NCBI RefSeq assembly: GCF_003121925.1
Contig: NZ_QEWR01000002.1
Coordinates: 496,001 to 560,000, forward strand
Origin: Ignatzschineria indica
GTDB lineage: Bacteria > Pseudomonadota > Gammaproteobacteria > Cardiobacteriales > Wohlfahrtiimonadaceae
Direction of reading: 5' to 3'
Length of the DNA: 64,000 bases
Shown: piece by piece, positions 8,510 through 16,753 of the stretch
Layout of the letters: each line of letters begins with the position of its first letter
Position numbering within the stretch: the first letter of the stretch is position 1
Translations under genes and position numbers: made by a program
Notes under the pieces: generated by a model
Databases searched by the model: none
The model's input: the letters and a program-made list of their open reading frames with translations, nothing else
Told to the model about the DNA's origin: nothing

Positions 8510-9535
8510 CTAAATTGCCTCTTCTAACGCCCTAAACTCCTGCTCTGATAATTGCTCACAATGCTCACCACTAATATCGACAACTCGTGCAAAGCGAGGA
8601 ATCTTCCGATCAGTAAAGCCATTGTGGCGATAACGAATCCACTGCCCAATCTCTGGTGGTGATTGCCGATCGTGATCCTTCAAACCGGAGCCGATTTTGA
8701 AATACTTCGTCTCCCCTTCAATAACATTTTTAACGCGCAAAGCACCTACCATACCCCGATACTTACCCTTCCCTGGAGTGTAACCGATTACCATCGCACA
8801 ATCTTCTTCCACCTTTTTCATCTTCAGCAGCTGACCGTGACGAATATAGGGTTGATAAAAAGCATCTTGATGATGGAGCATCAATCCCTCTCCCCCTAGC
8901 GAAACGACCCTATCTAGCTCTCTTTTAAGTGCTCTTTTAGAGTTCACTCGTATTTGAGGAATCATTGTGATATGGGGATTTTTCTCCGCTAAAAGAGGGA
9001 GATATTGCGCCATCTTGGCAACGCGATCACGAAAGGGGCCTCGCTCTGCCGGCAGATCAAAAATCTGATAAGTCACCCTATTCCAGAGCGGATCATCCCG
9101 ATCGGCACGCGCGATCAAGGCGGAGATCTCTTGGAAGGTTTCTCGCCCTAGCCACAATTCCCCATCTAAAGGGGTATCTCCAAGATGCTCTGTAAACCAT
9201 TTTGGTGCAACGATCTCATACCCTTGCCGGGAGAGAAGTTGCTCCCCATCCCAATAGCCGCGAACACCATCGAGCTTTTCACTCACAAAATATTCCTGCA
9301 CAATAATCTCATCTAATATAGCAGGGGTTAAACTCTTTCCATGCTGCAACGGAACGGCATTTGCCGGCACGATGATCAACAGTAATAGGAAAAGCTGTAA
9401 AATAGGGGATGAAAAGTGCCAAAAAAATCTCTGCCAATAGCGCTGAAATGGTAAGCGCTGATTCAACAAAGAATGATTCAACCCTAAATTTAATTCTAAT
9501 CCGGTGAACTCTAATCTGGTCTCTATCTGTTGCAT
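8510..9535 (-). CDS. ligE: ATP-dependent DNA ligase, periplasmic LigE type
   Basis: A 341-residue minimal ATP-dependent DNA ligase. The nucleotidyl-accepting lysine is K87 in SEKLDGVRG (motif I); motif III is DGELW (about 124-128), motif IV GGEGLMLHH, motif V LLKMKK, and an OB-fold tail follows. The hydrophobic stretch FSSPILQLFLLLLIIVPANA (residues about 41-60) looks like a signal peptide, as in LigE of Haemophilus and Neisseria, which act in the periplasm on incoming DNA. Unusually, about 40 residues precede it; the ATG at 9535 has AGAGGCG upstream, but a later non-ATG start would give a normal signal peptide. Lies downstream of recJ. Confidence 0.82.
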   Translation of the reverse strand: MQQIETRLEFTGLELNLGLNHSLLNQRLPFQRYWQRFFWHFSSPILQLFLLLLIIVPANAVPLQHGKSLTPAILDEIIVQEYFVSEKLDGVRGYWDGEQLLSRQGYEIVAPKWFTEHLGDTPLDGELWLGRETFQEISALIARADRDDPLWNRVTYQIFDLPAERGPFRDRVAKMAQYLPLLAEKNPHITMIPQIRVNSKRALKRELDRVVSLGGEGLMLHHQDAFYQPYIRHGQLLKMKKVEEDCAMVIGYTPGKGKYRGMVGALRVKNVIEGETKYFKIGSGLKDHDRQSPPEIGQWIRYRHNGFTDRKIPRFARVVDISGEHCEQLSEQEFRALEEAI

Positions 9536-9693
9536 AAGACGCCTCTATACTTCGTTAAACTGAATAAAAAGTATAAAGTTAGTCTATGTCTGCCAAATTG
9601 TGTCTTCTGTTGCCTTATCGACTGATCAAAACGGAGATAGCAGAAAAAGAAAAGTGACCGAAAACATAAAAGTCAGGAGCGGTGATGGTGGCG

Positions 9694-9760
9694 CCGTATC
9701 ATCCGTATCATCCGTATCATCCGTATCATCCGTATCATCCGTATCATCCGTATCATCCGT
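9694..9760. repeat. 9-bp tandem repeat (CCGTATCAT) x7 between recJ and ligE
   Basis: Seven perfect copies of CCGTATCAT run from 9694 to 9756, followed by a partial CCGT. The array begins 15 bases past the recJ stop codon and is open in all frames because the unit is a multiple of three. On the + strand it would encode (Val-Ser-Ser)n, but no gene is supported there. Confidence 0.9.
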
Positions 9761-9774
9761 GTTTATTATTGCTA

Positions 9775-11502
9775 CTATGCCACCGGCGTAAAGTAGTCGA
9801 TAATCAACTGTAGATTACGATTTCCTCGCCACTCATTAATGTCGAGCTTAAATGCACAATGAATCTCCCCAACATGATCCACTAATTGATGCGCTTGGAA
9901 GAAGGCCATTGCTTCAAAAGACTCCCCATTTCCCGGCGCTCTTAGCGTAAATTTTAAGTGAGTACCTTTGAGAATACGATAATCGAGCACTTCAAAGCGA
10001 TCATCAAAGATCGGTTCGGGAAATTGCTGTCCCCATGGGAATGCTAACTTAATCTCATCGGCAAATTGCAGATTGAAAGCCGTAGGTGGTAGTGGTCCAT
10101 CACTGTAAATCTTTTGACTCAAAAGCGCCTCTTGATCCTCTCCATTTTGCGCTAAAAAGCGCTCGATCTCCTCTTCCATCGCCTTCTGGAAATGGGGAAT
10201 ATTCTCCTCCATTAAAGAGAGACCTGCGGCCATCGCATGCCCCCCAAAAGTAACAATCAAGCCAGGATTATCTCGCGCAACATTGCTCATCAGATCTCGA
10301 AGATGAATGCCCCGAATAGAGCGCCCTGATCCTTTGACTAATCCCTCATTATCATAAGCGAAGATAAAGGTGGGACGGTAATATTGCTCTTTAATACGAG
10401 AAGCAACTATCCCGGTGATTCCTTGATGCCAAGATTGATCATAGAGACAGATCGAAAGTGGCAATGTTTGATCATCTAACGAGATCTCATTGAGGATAAA
10501 ATCAGCCGTTTCACGCATCTCCTGCTCGATCCGCTTACGCTCCTCATTCATACTAAAGAGCTCCTGCGCAATGGCTCGAGCCTCTTCTGGGCTTTCGGTT
10601 AGAAGAAGCTCAATTCCTACCTGCATATTATCGAGTCGACCTGCAGCATTGAGTAGCGGCGCAATTCCAAACCCAATATCACTGGTTGAAAGGCGCGCTT
10701 GATTGCGACTAGAGACCTCAATTAACGCCGCAATGCCGGGAATAGTAATCCCTTGGCGCATTCTTAAGAGCCCCTGCTGAGCAATTTTACGATTATTAGC
10801 ATCAAGTGGCACTAGGTCTGCAACGGTTCCCAGCGCAACAATATCGAGATATTTCCCCATTTTAGGGGCTGGATTCTCCCCAAAATATCCGATCTTTTGC
10901 AATCTTGCACGAACACTAGAGAGAAGATAAAAGATCACCCCAACCCCGGCTAATGCTTTACTCGGGAATTGATCTCCCACTAAATTGGGATTCACAATAG
11001 CATTGGCATTAGGAAGTGTCTCGGGTGGTAGATGGTGATCGGTCACAATAACATCGATCCCCGCTTCACGCGCAAGAGCAACGCCATCAATATTAGAGAT
11101 TCCATTATCCACCGTAATGAGTAGATCGGGAGGATTACGTAAAATCTTACGCACTAGAGGTGTTGAAAGTCCATAACCATCTAAGATGCGGTGCGGCACT
11201 GTATAGCGGACATGATGACATCCAAACTCCCGCAAAATTCTAACCGCTAAGGCGATACTTGTTGCACCATCAACATCATAATCACCCACAATTAAGATCT
11301 CTTTCTGCTCTAAAATCGCATCGACAACAATCGCTGTTGCCTCTTCTATATTACTCAAGCTTTCAAAAGAGTGGAGCCCACGAAGGGAGAGATCGAGCTC
11401 TGCCGGATCATCAATGGCTCTCTTTTTTAAGATCTCTTGGAGAAAGGAGGAGTGTTGCGGGGCAATATGGGAATGTTGGGGGGTTCTACGAATAATCTTC
11501 AT
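9775..11502 (-). CDS. recJ: Single-stranded-DNA exonuclease RecJ
   Basis: A 575-residue DHH-superfamily 5'-3' ssDNA exonuclease. Motif I DYDVDGAT is at 74-81, the DNG of VDNGISNIDG near 131-140, and the diagnostic DHH at 155-157 in VIVTDHH. The DHHA1 domain and the C-terminal OB fold (about 460-575) are present. Length equals E. coli RecJ (577). It acts in mismatch repair, recombination and base-excision repair. No terminator separates it from ligE downstream; only the 9-bp tandem array and about 160 bases intervene. Confidence 0.95.
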   Translation of the reverse strand: MKIIRRTPQHSHIAPQHSSFLQEILKKRAIDDPAELDLSLRGLHSFESLSNIEEATAIVVDAILEQKEILIVGDYDVDGATSIALAVRILREFGCHHVRYTVPHRILDGYGLSTPLVRKILRNPPDLLITVDNGISNIDGVALAREAGIDVIVTDHHLPPETLPNANAIVNPNLVGDQFPSKALAGVGVIFYLLSSVRARLQKIGYFGENPAPKMGKYLDIVALGTVADLVPLDANNRKIAQQGLLRMRQGITIPGIAALIEVSSRNQARLSTSDIGFGIAPLLNAAGRLDNMQVGIELLLTESPEEARAIAQELFSMNEERKRIEQEMRETADFILNEISLDDQTLPLSICLYDQSWHQGITGIVASRIKEQYYRPTFIFAYDNEGLVKGSGRSIRGIHLRDLMSNVARDNPGLIVTFGGHAMAAGLSLMEENIPHFQKAMEEEIERFLAQNGEDQEALLSQKIYSDGPLPPTAFNLQFADEIKLAFPWGQQFPEPIFDDRFEVLDYRILKGTHLKFTLRAPGNGESFEAMAFFQAHQLVDHVGEIHCAFKLDINEWRGNRNLQLIIDYFTPVA

Positions 11503-11611
11503 GCGTTCTTTGGTCTTTAACCAATCAATACCTTAATTAACTTAATTAATATTTAATATTTAACGTTATTACTATTACTGATACTTCTAATGCTTCTGAT
11601 ATCGGGCTCTA

Positions 11612-11854
11612 TTATGCCTTTTCTATCAAGAAGATAAAGAGACCATCCCGCTTCTCAAAAGAGAGAAGTTGATGCTCTGTTCGTGCTAAATAGGCTTTAA
11701 AATCGATCTCTGCATGGGGATCTGTTGCATAGACTTCTAGTCGATCCCCCTTCTCGGCACGCATCAATGCTTGCTTTGTCTTTAAGATCGGCATGGGACA
11801 GTTTAATCCTTTCAGATCGAGCTGAATAACTGCTTTATCATGACACTCACTCAT
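11612..11854 (-). CDS. tusA: Sulfur carrier protein TusA
   Basis: An 80-residue protein with the CPxP signature at C19-P20-M21-P22 (LDLKGLNCPMPILKTKQAL); C19 carries the persulfide. E. coli TusA has 81 residues. It passes sulfur from IscS towards tRNA 2-thiouridine synthesis. No other tus gene is in the window, and the assignment rests on motif and size; close YedF/SirA-like paralogues share both. Confidence 0.85.
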   Translation of the reverse strand: MSECHDKAVIQLDLKGLNCPMPILKTKQALMRAEKGDRLEVYATDPHAEIDFKAYLARTEHQLLSFEKRDGLFIFLIEKA

Positions 11855-12019
11855 TATTAATCCTCTACTTTTAACGCGCTTAGTAATTTAACTCACTTAA
11901 CTCACTTGTAAACGAGCCTTATAAAGTTCTCTTATAGACTCATTGATGCTACTCATCGGCATTTATCATTGATATTGATCATCGATATTGATCACCGATT
12001 GCTAGCGATGCTTCTAACT

Positions 12020-12541
12020 TTATGCTTCTAAATTGAAATTAAAGATTGCCGTTGGAAAAGTATAAGCCATCACAATCGCATCTTCCCGTCCATTGATATT
12101 ACAAGGATAGTAACCTTTCCGCAGACCGACTTGATTAAATCCGATCCGATCATAGAGCCGGCGCGCAGGTTCATTCCCGGCACGGACCTCTAAAAAGAGC
12201 GTTGCCAACTTCTCTTTCTCCCCTAATTTTAAGATCGCATCGAGGAGATAGTATCCTAATCGCTTTCCATGATATTGCGGATCAACTGTAATGTGGAGCA
12301 GATGCCCTTCATCTAATACAATAGAGACAAAGGCATAACCGATCACGATCTCTTCATCAAGAAGAAGTTTTAAACGAATTACCTTCTGCTGAAAGACGGC
12401 AAGTAACTGCTCTCTACTCCAAGGTACAGGATAGGCTCTCTGCTCAATTTCAACAATACTCTCTAAATCTTCTACTGTTGCCGGCACAATTGAGAGCCTT
12501 GCAAATAGTGCTGCAATCTCCTCTTCTCTTCTCTTTTCCAT
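12020..12541 (-). CDS. rimI: Ribosomal protein alanine N-acetyltransferase RimI
   Basis: A 173-residue GNAT acetyltransferase. The acetyl-CoA loop is QYHGKRLGYYLLDAIL, followed by LEVRAGNEPARRLYDRIGFNQVGLRKGYY, the RimI signature; it acetylates the N-terminal alanine of ribosomal protein S18. It is longer than E. coli RimI (148) by about 15 residues at the N-terminus and some at the C-terminus. GGAGGAGAG precedes the ATG. It follows a UDG-like gene whose N-terminus resembles DNA polymerase III psi, mirroring the holD-rimI order of enterics. Confidence 0.88.
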   Translation of the reverse strand: MEKRREEEIAALFARLSIVPATVEDLESIVEIEQRAYPVPWSREQLLAVFQQKVIRLKLLLDEEIVIGYAFVSIVLDEGHLLHITVDPQYHGKRLGYYLLDAILKLGEKEKLATLFLEVRAGNEPARRLYDRIGFNQVGLRKGYYPCNINGREDAIVMAYTFPTAIFNFNLEA

Positions 12542-12757
12542 CTCTCCTCCCTAATAAAAGATACCTCTCATGAGTATCTTGATCTTTACTGCATCTTGAA
12601 ACTCTGAACACCCATTGTCGGAACGATTCTATTTATCAATGCTCCTCACAAAAAGAGTCCTATCCCTCATCTATAACAAAGTCATTAAAAGTCATTAAAA
12701 GCCGTTAAAACCATTATTTATAGAATAGTAATAGATTGAATCGTAATAGCATACCGC

Positions 12758-13864
12758 TTAAGCAAGATATTGCCGGCGTAAAAATTTCACATCTTGCCAA
12801 AAGTTCGCTTTTAAACGGGAATTTCGCGCATAAACTTTAGGCGAATGGGAGATCACTGCCGGAATAGTAACCCCGTCAAAGGTTAATTGATGGGGTGTTA
12901 AACGGAGTGACCCAAAGGGGAGCTCGCTCTGGAGAAGAAATTTAACGCAATTTCGTCCTAGAAGAAAGATTACCTTCGGCTGTAACGCTAAAATCTCCTG
13001 CCGTAAGATAGCATAGCAGGCATGCCACTCACTCTCTTCCACATCACGTAATTCAGGCGGCCGACACTTAATAAAGGGAGTAATATAGAGCTCTTCAACC
13101 TTAAAACCAACGCGATTCAATGCCTGATAGAAGAAGGACTCATCTGCGCGATCTAAGACTAACCCCTGATACATCTCCTCTTTTAGGGGGATATCCGTAA
13201 TCACCATCACTGGCGCATCAGGATATTGTCGCGGTAATGTTGCTTGATGCCGTGACTGAGAAAATTCACACCCTCGACACTGCTGAATACTTTCGGCAAA
13301 TTGTGGCGAATAGATAGAGGAATCTGTCGGAAACTGATAGGGAGTAGGGGTAAATGGTCCTCTCACTGCGATCTTCTCCGGCGCTCTTGGTGCAACCTCT
13401 ACCTGAAAAGATTGTTGTGGCGCAACACGCTCTTTTAAAACATTGAGATCAGCCGGATTTTGTACCGTTTCCTGTAGCGCTACTCCCTCCCTCTGTGAGA
13501 CTTGGGGCGATAACGACTCCGATAATGATTCCGATAATGATTTCGATAATGATTCAGTTATTAGAGGCTGCTCTACCTCACCGGAATGTGACGCCGGCGC
13601 CTTATCAACAAGATGTGCCCCTGCCATTCCCGCCGCAGATCTCTGATCAGGCGTTTTTCCAGAAGGCCGTTCATCAAAGAGAGAAGCCATCTGATCTTGT
13701 AAGCGTATACGCCCCTCTTTCGGCTCTCGCACTAATGGGGCGCTATTTCCACTTTGTGGTGCTTTTTCCTGCTGAAGATGCGCTTGAATTATAGGGAGAT
13801 CCTCCTGCTTACACCAGGCTTGAATTCCCAACAGCTTCAGATATTCAGCTTGTCTGGTATCCAT
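12758..13864 (-). CDS. Uracil-DNA glycosylase-fold protein with psi (HolD)-like N-terminus
   Basis: A 368-residue protein in three parts. Residues 1-20 (RQAEYLKLLGIQAW) resemble the clamp-loader-binding N-terminus of E. coli HolD (R..W.L..LGI..W). Residues about 30-185 are a low-complexity linker with a Ser-Leu-Ser-Glu repeat at 104-119. Residues 186-368 form a family-4-like UDG domain: C196-x2-C199, C267 in KCRPP and C283 could bind a 4Fe-4S cluster, but the catalytic GEAPG is replaced by TDIPLKE (223-229) and the HPS motif reads SHSP. Psi subunits have a UDG-like fold and pseudomonads have an enlarged psi, so this may be the replicase psi subunit rather than a repair enzyme. Placed upstream of rimI. 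Confidence 0.65.
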   Translation of the reverse strand: MDTRQAEYLKLLGIQAWCKQEDLPIIQAHLQQEKAPQSGNSAPLVREPKEGRIRLQDQMASLFDERPSGKTPDQRSAAGMAGAHLVDKAPASHSGEVEQPLITESLSKSLSESLSESLSPQVSQREGVALQETVQNPADLNVLKERVAPQQSFQVEVAPRAPEKIAVRGPFTPTPYQFPTDSSIYSPQFAESIQQCRGCEFSQSRHQATLPRQYPDAPVMVITDIPLKEEMYQGLVLDRADESFFYQALNRVGFKVEELYITPFIKCRPPELRDVEESEWHACYAILRQEILALQPKVIFLLGRNCVKFLLQSELPFGSLRLTPHQLTFDGVTIPAVISHSPKVYARNSRLKANFWQDVKFLRRQYLA

Positions 13865-13881
13865 CTCTCCTACTCCCTATC

Positions 13882-13916
13882 AAAAAAGAGATGAGGCCTT
13901 ATCGACCGACCTCATC
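13882..13916 (-). terminator. Terminator of pssA
   Basis: GATGAGG/CCTCATC hairpin with a 13-base loop, followed on the - strand by a T6 run, 157 bases past the pssA stop and just before the UDG-like gene. Confidence 0.7.
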
Positions 13917-14072
13917 TGACCCATTAAAATTTTAATAACCTATAAAACAGCATTAGATAATCACAGCGTTAGATAATCGATAATATATAGGCAGATGTCC
14001 CATTATCTAAATTATCTAGTTGACCAATCAACTAATCGACTAACCGGTCAGTCGGTCAATCGGCTAATAACT

Positions 14073-14909
14073 CTAACGTTGTCTTGCTGCTTTTGGCTGG
14101 CTCTTGAGTTGTTTTCTCTTACGAAAACGGAAAATTCCATAAACAGGCCCCGATAATCCATAGAGTAATAATACAATAAAGATCGACTCCCCTGGGAAGC
14201 GTACCACACAGACCGCTAAGATTCCTAAAGCTAAAACAAGTAGAACCCAAAAGAAAAAAGGAACGGGATTTTGAAAACGGAGATCTTTAAAGCTAAAGAA
14301 CTTAATATTGGTCACCATCATCAAGCCGGCATAGAGCGTCAATGCTAAAGCGGCATAATCTTTCCATGGTGTCTCTAAACCCACATTTTCTCCAAACCAG
14401 ACAAGCCCGACCACTATTGCCGCAGCTGTTGGGCTTGGCATTCCCACAAAGAAACGCTTATCCACCTTACCAATCTGCACATTAAAGCGTGCTAAGCGAA
14501 GAGCGGCACAAGCAAGATAGATATAGGCCACAAACCAAGAGATTCCACCAATAATATTGAAGTGGCTCTCTTTTAATGCCCAAAGATAGATAATCAGTGC
14601 CGGCGCAATTCCAAAGGAGATCAGATCTGATAAAGAATCATATTGCTCGCCAAATGCACTAGAACTATTGGTCATTCTGGCAACGCGACCATCTAAACCG
14701 TCGAAGATCATCGCAATAAAGACCAAGATAGCTGCTTGCGTGAAGGTTTGGGGCGAATCTCCCGTATGAGCACCATAATAGGCATCTAATGCCATTAAAA
14801 TTGCAGAGAAACCGCAGAGCATCGAAGCAGTGGTAATCAAGTTAGGTAATACATAGATCGCATTGCTCTTTTTATGAGGCGCTTTGTTACTCTCTTTCTG
14901 TTCAATCAT
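14073..14909 (-). CDS. pssA: CDP-diacylglycerol-serine O-phosphatidyltransferase PssA (membrane type)
   Basis: A protein of 278 residues of the CDP-alcohol phosphatidyltransferase family. The catalytic signature lies in DGLDGRVARMTNSSSAFGEQYDSLSD (about 70-95), and about eight membrane segments follow. It makes phosphatidylserine, the precursor of phosphatidylethanolamine. This is the integral-membrane type II enzyme, not the phospholipase D-like PssA of E. coli. The ATG at 14909, with TAGGTG upstream, is preferred over a GTG four codons earlier. Confidence 0.88.
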   Translation of the reverse strand: MIEQKESNKAPHKKSNAIYVLPNLITTASMLCGFSAILMALDAYYGAHTGDSPQTFTQAAILVFIAMIFDGLDGRVARMTNSSSAFGEQYDSLSDLISFGIAPALIIYLWALKESHFNIIGGISWFVAYIYLACAALRLARFNVQIGKVDKRFFVGMPSPTAAAIVVGLVWFGENVGLETPWKDYAALALTLYAGLMMVTNIKFFSFKDLRFQNPVPFFFWVLLVLALGILAVCVVRFPGESIFIVLLLYGLSGPVYGIFRFRKRKQLKSQPKAARQR

Positions 14910-15291
14910 TTTTATCAACACCTAAAATAAGTAGGACGATATTATAGCACCCCTCACTATTTAATTAAGTGTAAGTTGCAGGGAAGTTGTCTATTATCTA
15001 TTGCTATTGTCTATTGGCTATTATCTATTTCTTAAAATAACCAAAGATAACCAAAGAAAAGTAATAGCTAGAATTGAAGGATTGGGCGAATCGCTCTCAT
15101 TACTCAACTAAAAGCTGATTGAGACTTAATGGGTACAATTTTTTAGAATCAACAGATCTAATCAGAGGATACTTTAAAAGAAATTCCCCTATAATAGGAA
15201 GAAAATAAGAGAAAAGAGGTAATAAAATTGACCTTAACATCCACATTAACATCAACATTCATAGATAATGAAATAGTGAAGTGAGTATTCA
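14910..15291. other. Non-coding gap between divergent pssA and folA
   Basis: No gene is seen. It holds a run of degenerate CTATT/TATTATC words at about 14990-15030 and an AT-rich stretch that must carry the divergent promoters. No defined operator was recognised. Confidence 0.4.
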
Positions 15292-15867
15292 ATGAATCAG
15301 AACAGAGACGACCATAATCGTACAGTAGATAGAGAAAAAACAGCAGAGAAAAGAGGAGAAAACCAGTGCATCATCTCCCTAATCTTAGCAATGGCAGATA
15401 ATGGCACAATTGGTGATAAGAATGCCCTACCGTGGCATCTTCCTAATGATCTGCAATTTTTTAAAAAGAGCACTATGGGAAAGCCGATTGTTATGGGCCG
15501 AAAAACTTACCAATCGATCGGCCGACCACTTCCCGGCAGAACTAATGTTGTAATCTCCCGCTCTTTAGAGAAGGAAACTCTCCCCGGATGCTTAATCTAT
15601 TCCGATCTCTCAGTTGCGATAGAGGCACTTAAAAAAGAGCCCGAGGTTGAAGAGATTATGATTATGGGGGGCGCGCAGATCTATAGAGCTGCTCTTCCTA
15701 TGATGGATCGACTCTATCTTACCCATGTACATGCCAATATCGAAGGGGATACCCAGATGCCCCCCTTTGATTTTAGCCATGCAACCCTCATCTTTGAAGA
15801 GAAGCATCATAAAGATGAGAAGAATCGATATGATTACACCTTTGAGATTTGGGACTTCAAAAAATAG
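15292..15867 (+). CDS. folA: Dihydrofolate reductase FolA with N-terminal extension
   Basis: A 191-residue DHFR. The fold starts near residue 28 (IISLILAMADNGTIGDKNALPWHLPNDLQFFKK), with the substrate-binding acid in PNDL, NADPH-binding MGRKTYQSIG, and IMGGAQIY near 124-131. It reduces dihydrofolate to tetrahydrofolate. E. coli FolA has 159 residues; here about 27 charged residues precede the core. No in-frame ATG lies nearer the core, so either the extension is translated or a non-ATG start is used. First gene of a + strand run with cysZ 56 bases downstream. Confidence 0.9.
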   Translation: MNQNRDDHNRTVDREKTAEKRGENQCIISLILAMADNGTIGDKNALPWHLPNDLQFFKKSTMGKPIVMGRKTYQSIGRPLPGRTNVVISRSLEKETLPGCLIYSDLSVAIEALKKEPEVEEIMIMGGAQIYRAALPMMDRLYLTHVHANIEGDTQMPPFDFSHATLIFEEKHHKDEKNRYDYTFEIWDFKK

Positions 15868-15923
15868 TAAGAGTTAAGAGCTGAGTAAGAGCAAGAACAA
15901 GGCAACAAAAAGGAGCAATATAG

Positions 15924-16691
15924 ATGAGTCAGAAAGAGATCAATCGAAATAGGAGAGATCGAAGTAGAAAAACAGGCTTTCACTACTTCTTAGAGGGTTT
16001 TTCCATCATGATGCAGCCGGGATTGAAACGTTTTGTCTTTCTCCCGATTGTTGTCAATATCTTTATTCTTGGAGGTGCTTTTATCTGGCTCTACTTCCAG
16101 ATCGATGGTTGGATCGCCGCGATTTTAGATTATCTCCCTAACTGGCTTCATTGGCTCCACTTTATCCTCTGGCCACTTATCCTCTTCTCGATCGTACTCG
16201 TTTTTGGGTATTTTTTTAGTACTGTCGCAAACATTATCGCCTCCCCTTTCAATAGCCTACTGGCCGAGAAGGTAGAAGAAGAGCGATCTGGCGTGCCGGC
16301 AGTAGATCTCTCATGGGCCGCTTTTGCTAAAGATATACCGAGAATGATCCATCGAGAATTGGTTCGTTTAGGTTACTATCTTCCCCGTGCGCTTCTAATC
16401 TTAGTGCTCTCCTTCATTCCCGTTATCAATATTGCAGCGCCGGTACTTTGGTTTGTTTTTGCCTCTTGGATGATGGTGATTCAGTATTGTGATTATGCTT
16501 TTGATAATCATAAGATCTCTTTTCCTGACATGAAAAATCGCCTTGGAAAGGATCGTCTCTTCAACCTCCCATTTGGCGCTTTAGTCTCACTCTTAACGAT
16601 GATTCCTATTATCAATCTCTTTATTATGCCCGCAGCTGTCTGTGGGGCAACAGCAATGTGGGTTGATCGATATCGCGCAGATTATTGTTAA
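15924..16691 (+). CDS. cysZ: Sulfate transporter CysZ
   Basis: A 255-residue membrane protein of the CysZ/EI24 family: GFHYFLEGFSIMMQPGLKRFVFLPIVVN at the N-terminus, NIIASPFNSLLAEKVEE (about 105-121), and paired re-entrant hydrophobic segments. CysZ takes up sulfate across the inner membrane for cysteine synthesis. Length is that of E. coli CysZ (253). AAAGGAG lies ahead of the ATG. It is probably cotranscribed with folA and the DUF726 gene. Confidence 0.88.
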   Translation: MSQKEINRNRRDRSRKTGFHYFLEGFSIMMQPGLKRFVFLPIVVNIFILGGAFIWLYFQIDGWIAAILDYLPNWLHWLHFILWPLILFSIVLVFGYFFSTVANIIASPFNSLLAEKVEEERSGVPAVDLSWAAFAKDIPRMIHRELVRLGYYLPRALLILVLSFIPVINIAAPVLWFVFASWMMVIQYCDYAFDNHKISFPDMKNRLGKDRLFNLPFGALVSLLTMIPIINLFIMPAAVCGATAMWVDRYRADYC

Positions 16692-16753
16692 GACGAGGTT
16701 ATTGTTAAGACGAGATAATTGTTAAAAGGGAATGAGATAAAAGGGGATGAGAG

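Noticed and set aside
9600-9791. A + strand gene encoding a (Val-Ser-Ser)n protein
   Set aside because: It exists only because the 9-bp tandem array is open in all frames; it needs a GTG start, has no ribosome site, and overlaps the end of recJ antisense.
13443-13794. + strand frames opposite the psi/UDG-like gene with Asp-Asn repeats
   Set aside because: The repeats are the complement of the in-frame Ser-Leu-Ser-Glu repeat in the real - strand gene.
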